From Scalesia atractyloides (lineage: Eukaryota; Streptophyta; Magnoliopsida; Asterales; Asteraceae): 64,000 nucleotides of DNA. The notes below the pieces were generated by a model. That model did no database searches. It had not been told where the DNA came from and saw nothing but the letters and a program-made list of their open reading frames with translations. Location of the stretch: the NCBI GenBank assembly GCA_947069175.1, contig CAMTDV010000003.1, positions 81,879,978-81,943,977 on the forward strand, written 5' to 3'. Positions 1 through 11,639 of this stretch are shown here, one piece after another. Position 1 is the first letter of the stretch. Every line of letters begins with the position of its first letter. The position numbers and the translations under genes were made by a program.

Positions 1-305
1 TATATATATATATATGAATAAATTTTGACCAACAAAATCAGTCAGATTTTTCTAATATTATAAAATAAATACTATGACAAACACGTTATATAATAATACA
101 AATAATATTACAAATTTACTTTATAGTATATCACCTTCGCACAAATCTTATAAATAAAAATTTGATTTCTTGTTCTAGTCTTTTGTAATTACTAGGTTAC
201 CAAGTTATCGCATTTTATTATAGTTTTTTTATATTTATTTGAATTTTTAATTTACCTTTCTACTCTTACAACTAAAAAAGATAAAAGGGAAAATAATACA
301 TTATA
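1..305. other. AT-rich intergenic, short (TA)n at the edge
   Basis: The window opens in a (TA)n run. The following 290 bases are strongly AT-rich and show no coding or repeat structure that I can recognise. Confidence 0.5.
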
Positions 306-660
306 TTAATTCTTGTTAGTGATATATAGTTTCATCTTCTTGACATCTTTATCCTCATTTGCCAGAAAATGTTTAACCAGTCCAAAATCTATCTTCTGGT
401 TATTCTCGACAACCATATCCCGCCGGCTTCCAACTCCGTCGCCAATCATGTTATTGCCTTGGTATTGCTTCCACGTTTCACGACCCAAATCAATTTCACA
501 GCCATAGATTCCGGTGAACAATGGAACTTTCCGATCTAGGATTCATCCCTTCAAAACGCTTCTTAATGAACACTTTTAGTTTTATAAATCTCTTATGAAG
601 CTTCGGTATCCTTTTGGTCATAAGCCGAGCAACGTACTTCTACGACTCAATGCTCCGACG
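306..660 (-). pseudogene. possible decayed coding remnant, unidentified
   Basis: On the minus strand two frames in succession look protein-like. One, roughly 660 to 500, is rich in Lys and Arg (for example LMTKRIPKLHKRFIK). The other, 542 to 306, contains GCEIDLGRETWKQYQGNN and ends LYITNKN followed by a stop. A single frameshift near 500-520 would join them. Composition is more codon-like and GC-balanced than the flanks. I do not recognise the family and no start codon or splice pattern is evident. It may be the last exon of a pseudogene or chance. Confidence 0.22.
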
Positions 661-883
661 AAATGGTTATTGGAAGAGGTGGAACGTAGAGAAGACGAGC
701 AATACGTCATGTGAAGAAAAAAGGACCCTACACGCCGAGTCTTTTAATTGAAGGCAAGATCTAGTTGCTGGAGATATACGTTTGTAAAGTCGTGAAGATG
801 AGGATAGTTACGAAGAAGAAGATCTGTACTATGTTTTTGTTTTGTTTTTGGGTTTATGCTTTTGTTTTTGTTAGTAATCTTTT

Positions 884-2318
884 GAGTTAAATGTTTGGTT
901 GGTCCCTGTGGTTTGCAAATATTGCAGACTTGGTCCTAGTGATTCGTTAATTACACACTTGGTCCTAATAGTTGTAATTTTTGCACTCGGGTGGTCCTTA
1001 CCACTAACCTATGTTAAGTTTTTCAGTTAAATACGTGTAAAATTACTAACTTGCCCCTAAACAAATAAGAAAAAAAGAAAAAGAACTGAACCTTATATAT
1101 TATATATATTACATAAATATCACTTTATATCCCCTTTCTTTCTTCCTCTCTCTTATCACTTAATTAACACCACCAACATCCTCCCCACACCACCATACTG
1201 CCATCCACCCCACCATCGTCCTCCGCAGCCACCCACACCACCACCGTCCTTCGCAACCACCCACACCACCACCATACTCCCCAGCCACCCACCCACCACC
1301 ATACTCCCATGTTCCAGAACCATTGGCCACCACCCACTGCAACCACCTACCCCATACCACCATCCACCGCTTTATTCGGATCTAGAAGCCTGTTCCATAT
1401 AATATCGAAAACAAACGGCGATGGAGTCAAAACCACTTAATCTAGAAGCTTGTTAGGGTTTTGATTTTGGGTAGATAGAGGATTAAATGTAAGGTTTTGA
1501 TTTTGGGGGAAAGCGGAACGGTGGTGCCGTCGTTGGGGGGTGGTGGTGGCAGTGGCGAGAAGGGGTAGGAGATGGAGTCGGGTTCGGTGCCCAACCTTTG
1601 AGGTTTCAAAATACCACATCAATAGTCTCTCATTCAGTCACTTTTCCTCGTCGGACTTTATATATTTCTTCCGGCGAACTCTCCGACGATGCTAACAGAA
1701 CCGACTATTTGTGATGATGGTGTTGTGGGTAACAGAACCGACAACGGTTTGTGGTGGTTGGTCAGTGGGACGGTGGTAGATAGAGGGGACGTTGGACGGC
1801 GGTTTGTGGTGTTTGGTCAGGTGTGGTGGTGGTAGAGAGGGGGAGAGAAGTAGAGAAAGATAGAAAGATGAGGGATGAGTTCTTTACCGAGTGTTGTTTT
1901 CGATTGTACCATGGAGTTGATGCACCAGAGTCGACGCACAGGAGTGTTGTTTTTTATTGTACTTCCGGCGATAAGGATTCAATGGCGGAACCATCGGGAG
2001 AGAGTTTGCCAGCGGAGGTTGCTGCCGGTAGTGGTGGTAATGGACGGTTTAATTGGCTGCGAGATTCCTGTGGTGGTGGCAATGGAGACTTGGAGAGTTG
2101 TGGAATTATCAAATAGTTCTTTTTCTTTTTTTCTTATTTGTTTAGGGGCAAGTTAGTAATTTTGCACATATTTAACTAAAAAACTTAACATAGGTTAGTG
2201 GTAAGGACCACCCGAGTGCAAAAATTACAACTATTAGGACCAAACGTGTAATTAGTGAACCACTGGGACCAAGTCTACAATATTTGAAAACCACAGGGAC
2301 CAACCAAGCATTTAACTC
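884..2318. mobile_element. Mutator-like element with long TIRs (copy A)
   Basis: A 1.4-kb element bounded by inverted repeats of about 207 bp, 884-1090 and 2112-2318, both starting GAGTTAAATG and continuing TTGGTTGGTCCCTGTGGTTT. It is flanked by a 9-bp target duplication with one mismatch: TAATCTTTT at 875-883 and TAATCCTTT at 2319-2327. Long TIRs plus a 9-bp duplication are the hallmarks of Mutator-like elements. No transposase is visible. The interior (1091-2111) is unusually GC-rich, with CCACCA-type and GGTGGT-type stretches, and could be captured host DNA, but no gene is recognisable. The same TIR family bounds the beta-COP-carrying element at 27530-29035. Confidence 0.8.
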
Positions 2319-2474
2319 TAATCCTTTTGTTTTAGTTTTTTTGTTGTTTTTACGTGAAAGGGTAAAAAGGTAATTACAAAATTCCACATAAGAAAAAAAT
2401 AAAATAAAAAGCGGTTACCTGATAACCTGCTAACTACGCAAGATTAGAACAGGAAATCAAACTTCAGTGACTTT

Positions 2475-3198
2475 GGGTAGTGTTTGGTATGTAGGAATGA
2501 AGGGCGGAATGGAATGGATCATTACGAGGTAATGAAAAAAAGGTGTTTGGTTGCTCAATGGGATGGAATCACCCATTCCATAAGGCATTCTATTCCTCAA
2601 AATCATTCCATACACCCCATGTTTTTTTCATTCCATCTCTCTTGCGCCATTCATCAACGACACCACTGCCCACCACCCACCACCACCACCGACGCCATCG
2701 CTGCCTCCACCCGCAACCCGCCACCGTCTCCACCGCCACTCCGACAGCCACCACCCGCCACCGTTGCCACCCACCGTCGCCAAAAACCACCACCACTGCA
2801 ACCCACCCCACGCCACCCCGACGCCAACGCCACCCACCGCCACCACCACCACCGACCCACCGCCAACCACCACCATCGACGACCGCACCACACGCCGCTG
2901 CCACCCTGACATCGCCACCCACCGTCGCTACCTCCACTGCCACCCATCGCCGCCTCCGCCACCACCGACACCTATAACCACCCACAATCACCACCACCAA
3001 GCACTACCACTCACCGCTGATTTTATTCCTTCGCTTTTCTTGCCTACCAAACAATACAGAATAATAATTCATTCCATTCTCACATTGTAACCAAACAAGA
3101 CATGTATTGGTAATGATTCATTGCATTCCCTCGTCCATTCCATTATCTCGTCCATTCCATTCCCTTGTCTATTCCATTACCCTATACCAAACAGACCC
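2475..3198. mobile_element. Tourist/Harbinger-like MITE
   Basis: The ends are imperfect inverted repeats: GGGTAGTGTTTGGTATGTAG on the left, and GGGTCTGTTTGGTATAGGGT when the right end is read in reverse complement. The flanking trinucleotides TTT and TTA are compatible with a decayed TTA target duplication. Subterminal GGAATGGAATGG motifs recur on both sides. The middle, about 2640-3000, is a CCACCA/CCGCCA low-complexity block that opens long but meaningless frames on both strands. There is no transposase. Confidence 0.6.
2640..3010. repeat. CCACCA-type low-complexity block
   Basis: Simple-sequence-like CCACCACC/CCGCCACC tract inside the MITE. The His/Pro/Thr-rich frames on the plus strand and Gly/Trp/Arg-rich frames on the minus strand are products of composition and not genes. 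Confidence 0.8.
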
Positions 3199-3364
3199 TT
3201 AGAGCGGCAAAAAAAGATTGAGTAACTTTAACAGTACAAATGTGAAACTTGATTACTATTCTACAAAGTTACCCCTAAATAATATTATAATTTATGAAAC
3301 AATTGATATACCCCTCAGTAATACGCATATTCAATAATGTGATAAGATTATATAATCGGGCTAG

Positions 3365-3757
3365 GAGTTGGCTACAAAGCCTAGATTTTCTAAAAACTGT
3401 AAAAAGTTATAAAACACCAAAATATCAACCATAAACACACCAAAAACCCACAAATAACAAATGAAGATTACTAAAACATCATATATGTGGGTGGTGTTTT
3501 GTGATTTGGATGATAAGGCTCTGACTATCGAATGACAAACATTAATGTGTTTTATGTTGATTAGCATGTTGTGTTTCATATTCTTAGTTCTACGACCGTG
3601 TGTTTGGAGTTTATATGGACTATTATGGTTTAAATATGGTGTTTTAGTAGTCTTTAATTTGTTATTTGTGGGTTTTAGATGTGTTTTACGGCTAAAATTA
3701 TAGTGTTTTATGACTTTTTTTTCACTTTTTTGGAAATTTAGACTTTGTTGTTGAACA
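3365..3757. mobile_element. fold-back element (MITE)
   Basis: Two arms of about 125 bp, 3365-3490 and 3625-3757, are inverted copies of each other. Both contain CCCACAAATAACAAAT and ACTAAAACA, and both carry ATAAAACAC near their outer ends. A short spacer separates them. No coding capacity. The element belongs to the group of hairpin-forming non-autonomous DNA elements; the family is uncertain and no clear target duplication was found. Confidence 0.65.
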
Positions 3758-6267
3758 CCACCCTAATTAGTTATTACATTTATTAATCGTATTACACATT
3801 TTTATAAGATTATATTATATTTCCTCAACCCGTGCGATAAAGTTCATGTCACACCCCCGTGTTATCCCTTTGCATCAGAGCGGGGCGTGACATGAATGAC
3901 ATCTTCATCACACAGCAGAAGCAGACGTGGGAGCTAGGGTTTCTAGTAAATGAACGCCCGCTAACTACTCGTATCCCCATGGGTTCTCCTATTCCAACCA
4001 TGCTATACTTGTAATCACAACCTGAGAAAGAACATGCGAAAAGTCAACATAAGTTGACGAGTTCATAGTTTGTTTGTTTTTGTTTCAAATGAGTCATAAA
4101 ACATTTGAAAGTCTTGCATTCGAAAAACTGGTTTGTGGGATCATAGTATCCCAAAGCATTTGAAAAATCATGTCTGTATAATAGTATTGAAATGTTTTCC
4201 ATGTTATTTGCAAATCCATGCATACAACTGATATGTTTATAAACCGGTGATAAAATGTTTTCAATCGTATCTGTAACTAAACCGGTATTGAAATGTTTTC
4301 TGTTATCTTTGTAAAACTTGTATAATTGTCAACGTCTGCGTTACGTTATCATTTGAGAGTTCATATATAAAAATGTGGTATGTACCGCATCAATGAACTA
4401 ATTAATGTTTTACAAGGACATTAATATGTGTGCCGACATGGGAAGTACTCAACCCTAGCCGATTTCTTCCGGTCCACCCGGTTGGGACAACAAAAGCACT
4501 ACATGCGGCCACACAAGGACCCATGAGTGGGGCTCGCTACACCCGATAGATCTACCACTCTTGTTCCTCGGTCTTATAAAAGATTAATGGCACTTAAGAG
4601 AGAGCCTATTCGCACATGATCTAATATTTCATTCCATAGCTAAACCATACCATCGAAAACATGTATTCCCCCCAAGAGTTATAAACCGAAAACATTTAAG
4701 AGAAAGGGGGACATGAACTCACAGTGTTTTTGTGCCTCGCACAAATGAGAATGGGCCTAGCCCGTTTGAGTCGAAAAGCAGGACCAACCAGTCCTCTTAT
4801 TTGTATGCAGGACAATCCAGTCCCGTTGTAACTAGGACAATCTTGTCCCTAGTTATGAAACTCATGCATGTTTAGAAAATACTCGTGTGTTTTGTAAAAC
4901 TGGTATGTTGAGTATAAACTTTTCGTAAAACATTTGAGTTTATTGAAATCCATTCGCAACATGGTTTAGAAATATGACCTTTCGTTCATCGAAATGTTGT
5001 GTACTTTTGCAAAACTTGCATGTCTTTCCACCCCCGAAAACATTTGCAAAAATGTAAAAATCGTAAAAAGTGGGGGTTATGAACTCACCTTGATATCCTT
5101 GTGCAAAGCTCGTTCAATGCAATTCCGTAATGTCGTCTCCACAACTGACTAGCTAGCATGCAATCTATGACATTCCTAAAACGGAATAACTTATAAGTTT
5201 CGAAATATAACGTAGCTAAACTACGTGATACCGAGCTCTACCGAATCGTTACTCATACGATTCTATGAATGTGTTATTGACTTAACTCGGTTAACCAACC
5301 TGTGGTTTTATTAGAAACGATTTTTTTTCGAGAGACTTGAAATATATGTTTACATATAAACATAACTATATTTCATGAAATCATAGTTAGTCGTCATGTA
5401 CGTCGACGGATAATAGTACGACTCTACGTAGTTTTCGTAAGGTATATTATATGTATATACTTGTAAATATACCAATATTGACAATACATTTCGTATTCGC
5501 ACGAGAGTCTTGCGGTATCGTTTATAATAAATAAATAACGATGTAATCGTACGCTTGTTATAGTCTTGAGGAATTGCGTCGTACCTCGTTGAAGCATTTA
5601 AATCGATTATAACCAATATATTATTGTTATAAAATCCTTCGAAAGTATTGGCAAGTGTTCGCGTCGTCGACTTTTGAAATAAATATAGCTATATTTATTT
5701 TATAAAAGTATTCAACGTCTCGACATTCGTATATCATTATATTTGTGTTGTACGATTTCCGAATTTTTTCGTTTGAAATGATACGCGCATTGTATTTATC
5801 TTGTAAAAACGTTCGGAAATCTTGGCGTTTCGAAATAAATATAAACAATATACTTATTCTTATATCGTCGTTCGAATAAATTATCGATGTTTGAAAACTA
5901 ATTCCCGAATCGTTGACATTTGAAATAATATAAATAATTATATTCAATTATAATGGATTACCGAAACTTGTTGTCTTGTAGTCACGTGTATTAAATGTTA
6001 TCGGATCGATTCGTAAGTGTCGTCCAGATAAATATATGTATTTATTTTATAACAATCATTTGAATCGGATGTTTTGACTTTGAATTACAACGCGTTTTTG
6101 TGTTACATATTTTACGAAAATCAGGCAGAGTTCCCTCTGTTTTCGGACGATCCCGACAATGCTAGTTGTCGATTATTTAACAAAACGAAATCAATCAATG
6201 TAATAATAGTATATATATAACGTTCTTGTTGTTTTCGAATATCAAGTTTCGTCGATTATGATTTCCG

Positions 6268-6269
<2 letters not shown>

Positions 6270-6302
<33 letters not shown>
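6270..6302. repeat. (TA)n microsatellite
   Basis: About 16 uninterrupted TA units inside LTR1. Confidence 0.9.
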
Positions 6303-6303
<1 letters not shown>

Positions 6304-6487
6304 CACACATTGTAACGTCGATTCGATTCGAATTTTGTTTATTTATTATGTTTTTAACTTTGACGATATATAATTGTTTACGGTTCGGTTTGAGCTTGGT
6401 GTTCGCGGTAATGAGTATTATTAATATTATTATTAATAAACTAATATAATTGAACTTCGCGTCGTAATTAAATTTTACCGAGTCTCG

Positions 6488-6583
6488 GGTTGACCCGTTG
6501 ACCAGATTTGACAGGGTTTGACTCGTGTTGACCGGGTTTGACCAGAGTTTGACCGCATTGACCGAGTTGACTTTTGTTGACCG
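6488..6583. repeat. TTGAC-rich cluster in LTR1
   Basis: Ten TTGAC cores in 96 bases, nine of them followed by C or T, so that they match the WRKY W-box core TTGAC(C/T). Spacing is irregular, about 8-14 bp. In the minus orientation of LTR1 they lie about 700 bp downstream of the TATA-like box, so a promoter role is not obvious. They may be only a degenerate minisatellite. Confidence 0.6.
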
Positions 6584-7288
6584 AACCGAACCGATCACCG
6601 AACCGAGACCTGAAACAAACAATTTAATGTTTAAACTGAACCGAAAACTAATTCGACTCGAACCCAAGCCGAAGGTGAACCGGAACAACCAAAACCCGAA
6701 ACATGAACTTGTCGCGAACCAGAACTGAACCGAGTTTGAATTGAGTGTAGTCATGACACCACTGCCGCCATTATTCAGCCACAACCACCTCCGAGACACC
6801 ACCACCACCACTGCCGCTGTCGGCCGACCACAGCGCCGCCGACTGCGGTTGTGTTGCTGCCGATGATACCCTGTCCCAACCCGATGAACCCAAACCCGAG
6901 AACAATCACTACAGCCGCCGTCATCGATCGAAACCGGAACTGGAGCCGCCGCTGTCGGCGTTTTTGTTGAGACGCGACGGCTGTTGCCGCCGTCGAAATC
7001 CCGTCGCCGCCTCCATCTCTCTATGTCGACTCTCTCTCCTCACAGCTCTCTCTCTCTCTCTCATCGCGGCCCTTTCTCTCTATGCGTATGTATGCGGGGG
7101 TGTGTGTATTAGAAAGGAGACAAGGTGTCGGTGAAGTGGTGTGCGGCGGCCGGATGAGGTGACCGTAGGAGGTCACCGAAAATCCGGTGATCGAATTCGG
7201 AGAGAGGAGAGCAGGGATGTTGGAGCAGGCTCCACGGTGTGCTAGGGTTTTGATCTTGAAGAAATGAGAGATTTTTAGGGTTAGGGTT

Positions 7289-7297
7289 GTTTATACT
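7289..7297 (-). promoter_or_regulatory. TATA-like box of LTR1
   Basis: AGTATAAAC on the minus strand, with a CT-rich leader just downstream (toward 7000). This supports the minus orientation of the LTR. Confidence 0.4.
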
Positions 7298-8342
7298 AGG
7301 GTTTCTTTAAATGGGTTTGGCCCAAGGCCCGTTAATCGTGTGTAAACCCAATACGTATACGCAGCCCGTTTTCGTTTCCCTAACCTCGTGAAATGTCGTA
7401 GAACAAAATTTAGGGTCATAACCATATAAAATGTGTCGGTATTCGATATTTATCACGTGCGTTCGTCGGTTTCGGTTACATTGCGCGAAATGCTTCGGTT
7501 GACGTTTCTTGTCCGTTTTTCGATCCGATTTCGACTGTGAGCATTAAAATTCGAAAACGAAGCCAAATATATCATAATATATTAATATTTAGACGTAATT
7601 CTCGTCTGTGGCTTCCGTTTCGTTGTTGGTGCGTTTCGGTTTTCCGCGTAACTTCCGTGTTGTGCTTTGCGACGTTCAACGATCCAAATTTATCGCATAA
7701 TTATGAATGTATGATAAATACAAGTACAAAATTCGTATTTTTAGGCGTTGTCAGTATTTGAGCGGTATTAGTTTGCTTATCGTTCAATTTCACGTTTAGT
7801 GTCTTCGATTATCGCCAATTCGCGTAACGTGAATCAAGTAGACGTTTCTAGGCTCTCCAGAGGCCTGATCGAGTTAATTTACGTCTAATTACGCTAATTA
7901 TAATGGTATTACTGTTCGTTAAGCGCTTAATTAAGACCAGAAACTGCCGGTTGTCACAGTTCATGACTTATGAATGTATACGATTATATAATTTCTATCC
8001 ATTGCGATAGATGTAAGACTTGTAACGCTTCGCATTTCTGTACTTTCCTTATTTAAAAAGTGTTATCATATTTCTGTTTTTGGAAACTTGTATCGTATTC
8101 GTATCTTTCATTTTCAACCCTTGTACTATGAGATTTTGATCATAATGGAAACTTATTTGATACTTACACATGTTACATACTTAAAACATACGTTATACAC
8201 TTGAATACGTGATTGCATACAAGAAATTCATACTTGGAATACTCGAATACTCGATTTTATGTGCATTATACTTATATAGCACTCTCGTATGCTTAAAATA
8301 CTTAAAACCAGCTAAGACACGCGAAAACGACCCAAACAAGCC

Positions 8343-8440
8343 AACTTCGCACGAAGTGATGGTCACCTCGCACGAGGTGAGGCCACCTCGTACGAGGTGA
8401 TGTCCAACTCGTACGCAGTGACGCCAACTCATACGAACGG
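8343..8440 (+). repeat. 21-bp tandem palindromes upstream of LTR F TATA
   Basis: Five consecutive units starting near 8344, 8365, 8385, 8406 and 8426 (period 20-21 bp). Each is built around a palindrome of the form ACCTCGTACGAGGTGA (variants CTTCGCACGAAG and CTCGTACGCAG). The array ends about 15 bp before the TATA box at 8451. A related pair, TTCGCATGAAG and CTTCGTACGAAG, recurs at about 9176-9210 in the leader. The period of two helical turns puts all palindromes on one face of the DNA, as in many enhancer repeats. Confidence 0.75.
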
Positions 8441-8450
8441 ACCCTGTTTT

Positions 8451-8460
8451 CTATAAATTC
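8451..8460 (+). promoter_or_regulatory. TATA box of LTR F
   Basis: CTATAAATTC, directly downstream of the 21-bp palindrome array and followed by a C/A/T-rich leader. Confidence 0.5.
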
Positions 8461-10107
8461 GTACCCCACTCCACTCCTAAACCCTTTGCTCACTCCGGAA
8501 ACTACTCCCAACTTGCTGAATTTCTCTCTAACGTACCAGATCCATATCAGAAGGTTTCTAAGCCTTCTAACTTACTTTATTTACTTACTTTTGATGTATT
8601 GTTCTACATTTTCCCTCGTTCTTAATGCATGCATTTTCAAATGTTGAATGCAACTGAGCTCATCATCCTCCATATGATTATGCTTAGGTTGGCAGTAGTG
8701 TGAACACTAGAAGCCTTGGCTTCTGAATTAGTTCCACCACCTCGTTTCTCCATTGCATGTCATTCAATAGGTTTGCTAGGACCAAAGTAACCTAACCCTG
8801 TTTGGCCTCCGACACTTAGTTAACTCTTTTCATGTCGGGAATGGCTCACTTGGGTGAATCGTACTTGCCCACTTGTATAATAAATTTACATTCTGTTATT
8901 CATGACCAACTGGGTTTTATAAACCTTGTGCTTTGGTGAATCATATAATGAGGTGTTCGCACCCCCATGCTTGACTTCTATGACAAACTTGAAGGACTAA
9001 GTAATGTATACATATATAAATACGTATTTTACCATTCTGACCAATTCACGATACTACTTGAATTATAGTTAACTGTTATGAAATCATACTATTCTGCCTC
9101 GTTCATAAACTTCCCATTCACAGAAAACAGTGTCGAAATGGTCGTTAAATGAGTATAGCATTCCAGAACTGTCATTTCGCATGAAGTGGATAGTCACTTC
9201 GTACGAAGTAGAGCAGACTACGCATTCCTTCCGTATTTTCCAACTCCGAACCTGAATCTTTCACCAAATACAGTCTATTCACGCACCTTTGTTTACCCAT
9301 TGTAGGGTTACTCTGGTGTTCATCACCTCAATATCTCATGGATTTCTAGAAAGCTTGCAAAACCGTGAGTATACTCGACCCGTTTTACTTTTAACACTTT
9401 GGGTGCAATATATGTACTTTATCCAAATCACACAAACATGCTTATGCTTAAATCACAAACAATCTTTGTATACATACTTATTATGCTATACTTAGATTCA
9501 TACGTGCTTATACTTGTTATGCTTATACCTCGTCATTAGCTTTGTTCAAGCCTCCCTTAACATGTATAGCGCTATAGGAGTAATGCACCACCCGTATTCG
9601 TGAGGTCATGTTAAGTAAACAAAACGGTCTAGTCATTGCTGTGATTAGATTACGCTAACGGTAAACTTTGGGTTGACTTGTGTAATTGCATGATAGTTTT
9701 GCCATGTTAGTTTCAAGTTAACATATATGCATGAGGATTTGTTAAAACGTTTATTATGCTATTAGTCAAACTTGTATACTCGCCAATGCCTTTTGTGTTG
9801 AACTATACTTTAACATGTGTTGCAGGTTGATGACGATGATGATCTATGGAATCTAGTAGGATGGACTTAGAAACTCATCTTAAATTAGATTTATGTAGGA
9901 TCGTGTTTCTAATTGAAATGTTGTATTTTGTTGTATTTGTATTCAATTTCGATGTTGTATTTTGTTTCCAAAAGCTTTGTACTTGAAATGTTAGAAATGA
10001 AATGGAAATTTATTGTTTAAATTACTTGTCACCAGTTTAGCGTTATGAAGTCTCGAGCAATCTATTACGTCCGCCCCAATGATTCCGTCATCGGTTGGGG
10101 TGTGACA

Positions 10108-10200
10108 AGACTTGCCTACATCCACCCTTCCCAGACCCTATCAATAGTTTGACTATATGTGAAATTATACCATGTAAGCTTGTTGTTATTGTTATAAGAT
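10108..10200 (+). mobile_element. RTE-type LINE 3' tail, truncated
   Basis: The segment with CCTACATCCACCCTTCCCAG, GACCCTA and GAAATTATACC followed by TTGTTGTTATTGTTAT matches the conserved 3' end of plant RTE non-LTR elements. A longer copy is at 15123-15560. It is cut on the left by the end of LTR F. Confidence 0.5.
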
Positions 10201-11639
10201 TATATAATTATTATAACTTTTTTAACCGTGTGATAAGGATTACATAGAAGTTTATAATTTTACATTTTTTCAATATTCAACCCGTGTAATACTTGAGTTT
10301 GTAATACTTGTAAATTAAAATAATAAGTGATACTAATCTGTGTAATACACCTGTAAAAAATCCTTATAATAATTATTATGATGATGCATTTTTATTTTTA
10401 TTATTATTATTGTTATTAATAATTAGTTAGTTAAATACTAAACAAACATAAAAATACAAATAAGATAGATAAACATTGTTAGTGAAGAAAGAGTAAACTG
10501 TAGACTACAGTTTGTTATGAAAAGTATGCATGCTCACAATAAAGGTAAACTGCAGTTTACCCACCTTTATTTTTTAGGATTTATACACTAGTGTAAACTG
10601 CATTTTATTTTAAGGGTAAACGAGGTGTATCAATTGTGAGGTTGAAGGAGAAATAGTTATCACCAAACTGATACGAGGTAACAAAATGAGTGGATGTCAC
10701 CCACGCTGCCCTTCGTGCCACTCGCGAGTCAGTGTGTCCGATGCGGAGAGACTTCTACGCCTCCAAACCATGTCCACTCCGTATGATATAACATTATAAA
10801 CTTCAGCTTACAATCAACGAGTGTAGATTCTCAAAGTACATGATGTATAAAACTAGATGCTCAATATTAAATTAGTAAAAAGAAAAAAATATATTCTTTG
10901 TAGTGTCCTATGATAATAATACCTTTTTTAAACGCCTAAATTTAAAACATTTTTTAAATATTATTTAAAAAAACGTTATAAATAAATTGAACTTAAACTT
11001 AAAGTTTCTTTGATCACAGTAGCTTAAAAACAACAATATATCATTAAATCTACACAAACAAATAAATTTGAGGTAGATTGTAAACATAAATTCACTAGCA
11101 TTTTGTCGCTTTATTACAACTTTCTATGAAATTCCTTTCACATGGATATAAAAAAAAATTGATGCCTGAATAGTTTATTTTTATATGGTTAAGTGCTAGA
11201 ATACAAACCTTGGATACATTACATCTATGACGTAATACTCTCTCTATATACTAAAAATAACTAATCGGGATAAAATCATGCAACCTACTTATAATGTTTT
11301 ATAACTCGATTAAGCTTAATTACAATTTTGCCATTTAATTAATTATATTAGATGTCTTCTTTTGACTTTATAATCTTAATTTTTAATTCGAGATAATATA
11401 AGAATCTTAATCACCCATACATATTATTTTAATATTTTGAAGTTGAATTAAATAATAACGATTGAGAATCTTAAGACGAGGCCATTTTGGGAATTTAACA
11501 TGATGACCTTCCAAAGAATCTTGAAAGAAAAATACTGCGGGACCTTGCTCAAATTTACTTTTATGTTACTATTTTATTTACTGTTAACGTGGAACCTTGC
11601 TCATATGTACTACATTTTTTCGTGGATCATTGCTATGTT
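10201..11639. other. AT-rich intergenic with palindromes, no gene seen
   Basis: No supported coding frame. It holds two perfect short palindromes: AAACTGTAGACTACAGTTT (about 10495-10513) and GGTAAACTGCAGTTTACC (10544-10561). A related half, GTAAACTGCA, follows near 10593. A GC-richer patch at 10680-10780 has no recognisable identity. Confidence 0.6.

Larger units (their letters stand above)
3847..7958 (-). mobile_element. solo LTR, long gypsy-type (LTR1)
   Basis: A 4.1-kb block that starts TGTCACACCCCC and ends CCGGTTGTCACA. It is flanked by a perfect 5-bp duplication, GTTCA at 3842-3846 and 7959-7963. TG...CA ends, a 5-bp duplication, no internal pol gene and an LTR-like layout indicate a solo LTR. 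Read on the minus strand it begins TGTGACAACCGGCAG and ends GGGTGTGACA. A TATA-like AGTATAAAC (7289-7297) is followed by a CT-rich leader and a long transcribed-type region. It contains a (TA)n run at 6270-6302 and a TTGAC-rich block at 6488-6583. It sits next to a 5'-truncated LTR in the opposite orientation. Confidence 0.75.
7964..10107 (+). mobile_element. 5'-truncated gypsy-type LTR (LTR F)
   Basis: A plus-strand LTR-like segment ending GGTTGGGGTGTGACA at 10107. It has a TATA box (CTATAAATTC, 8451-8460), a leader with a good splice-donor-like CCGTGAGTATAC near 9364, and an A/T-rich 3' part resembling a polyadenylation region. The expected TGTGACA start is not found, because the 5' end abuts the insertion site of LTR1. 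Its final 60 bases hold CCCCAATGATTCCG and CATCGGTTGGGG, which could pair as a terminal hairpin. No pol coding sequence is present. Confidence 0.55.

Noticed and set aside
1160..1363. Trp/Gly-rich minus-strand frames in MULE copy A
   Set aside because: Same CCACCA-type composition effect; no start context, splice signal or homology.
2484..3090. Long overlapping frames on both strands rich in His/Pro/Thr or Gly/Trp/Arg
   Set aside because: They coincide with a CCACCA low-complexity block inside a MITE; opposite-strand frames of equal length show a compositional artefact.
6242..6811. 189-codon minus-strand frame
   Set aside because: Runs through a (TA)n microsatellite and a TTGAC-rich repeat in an LTR; repetitive translation, no known domain.
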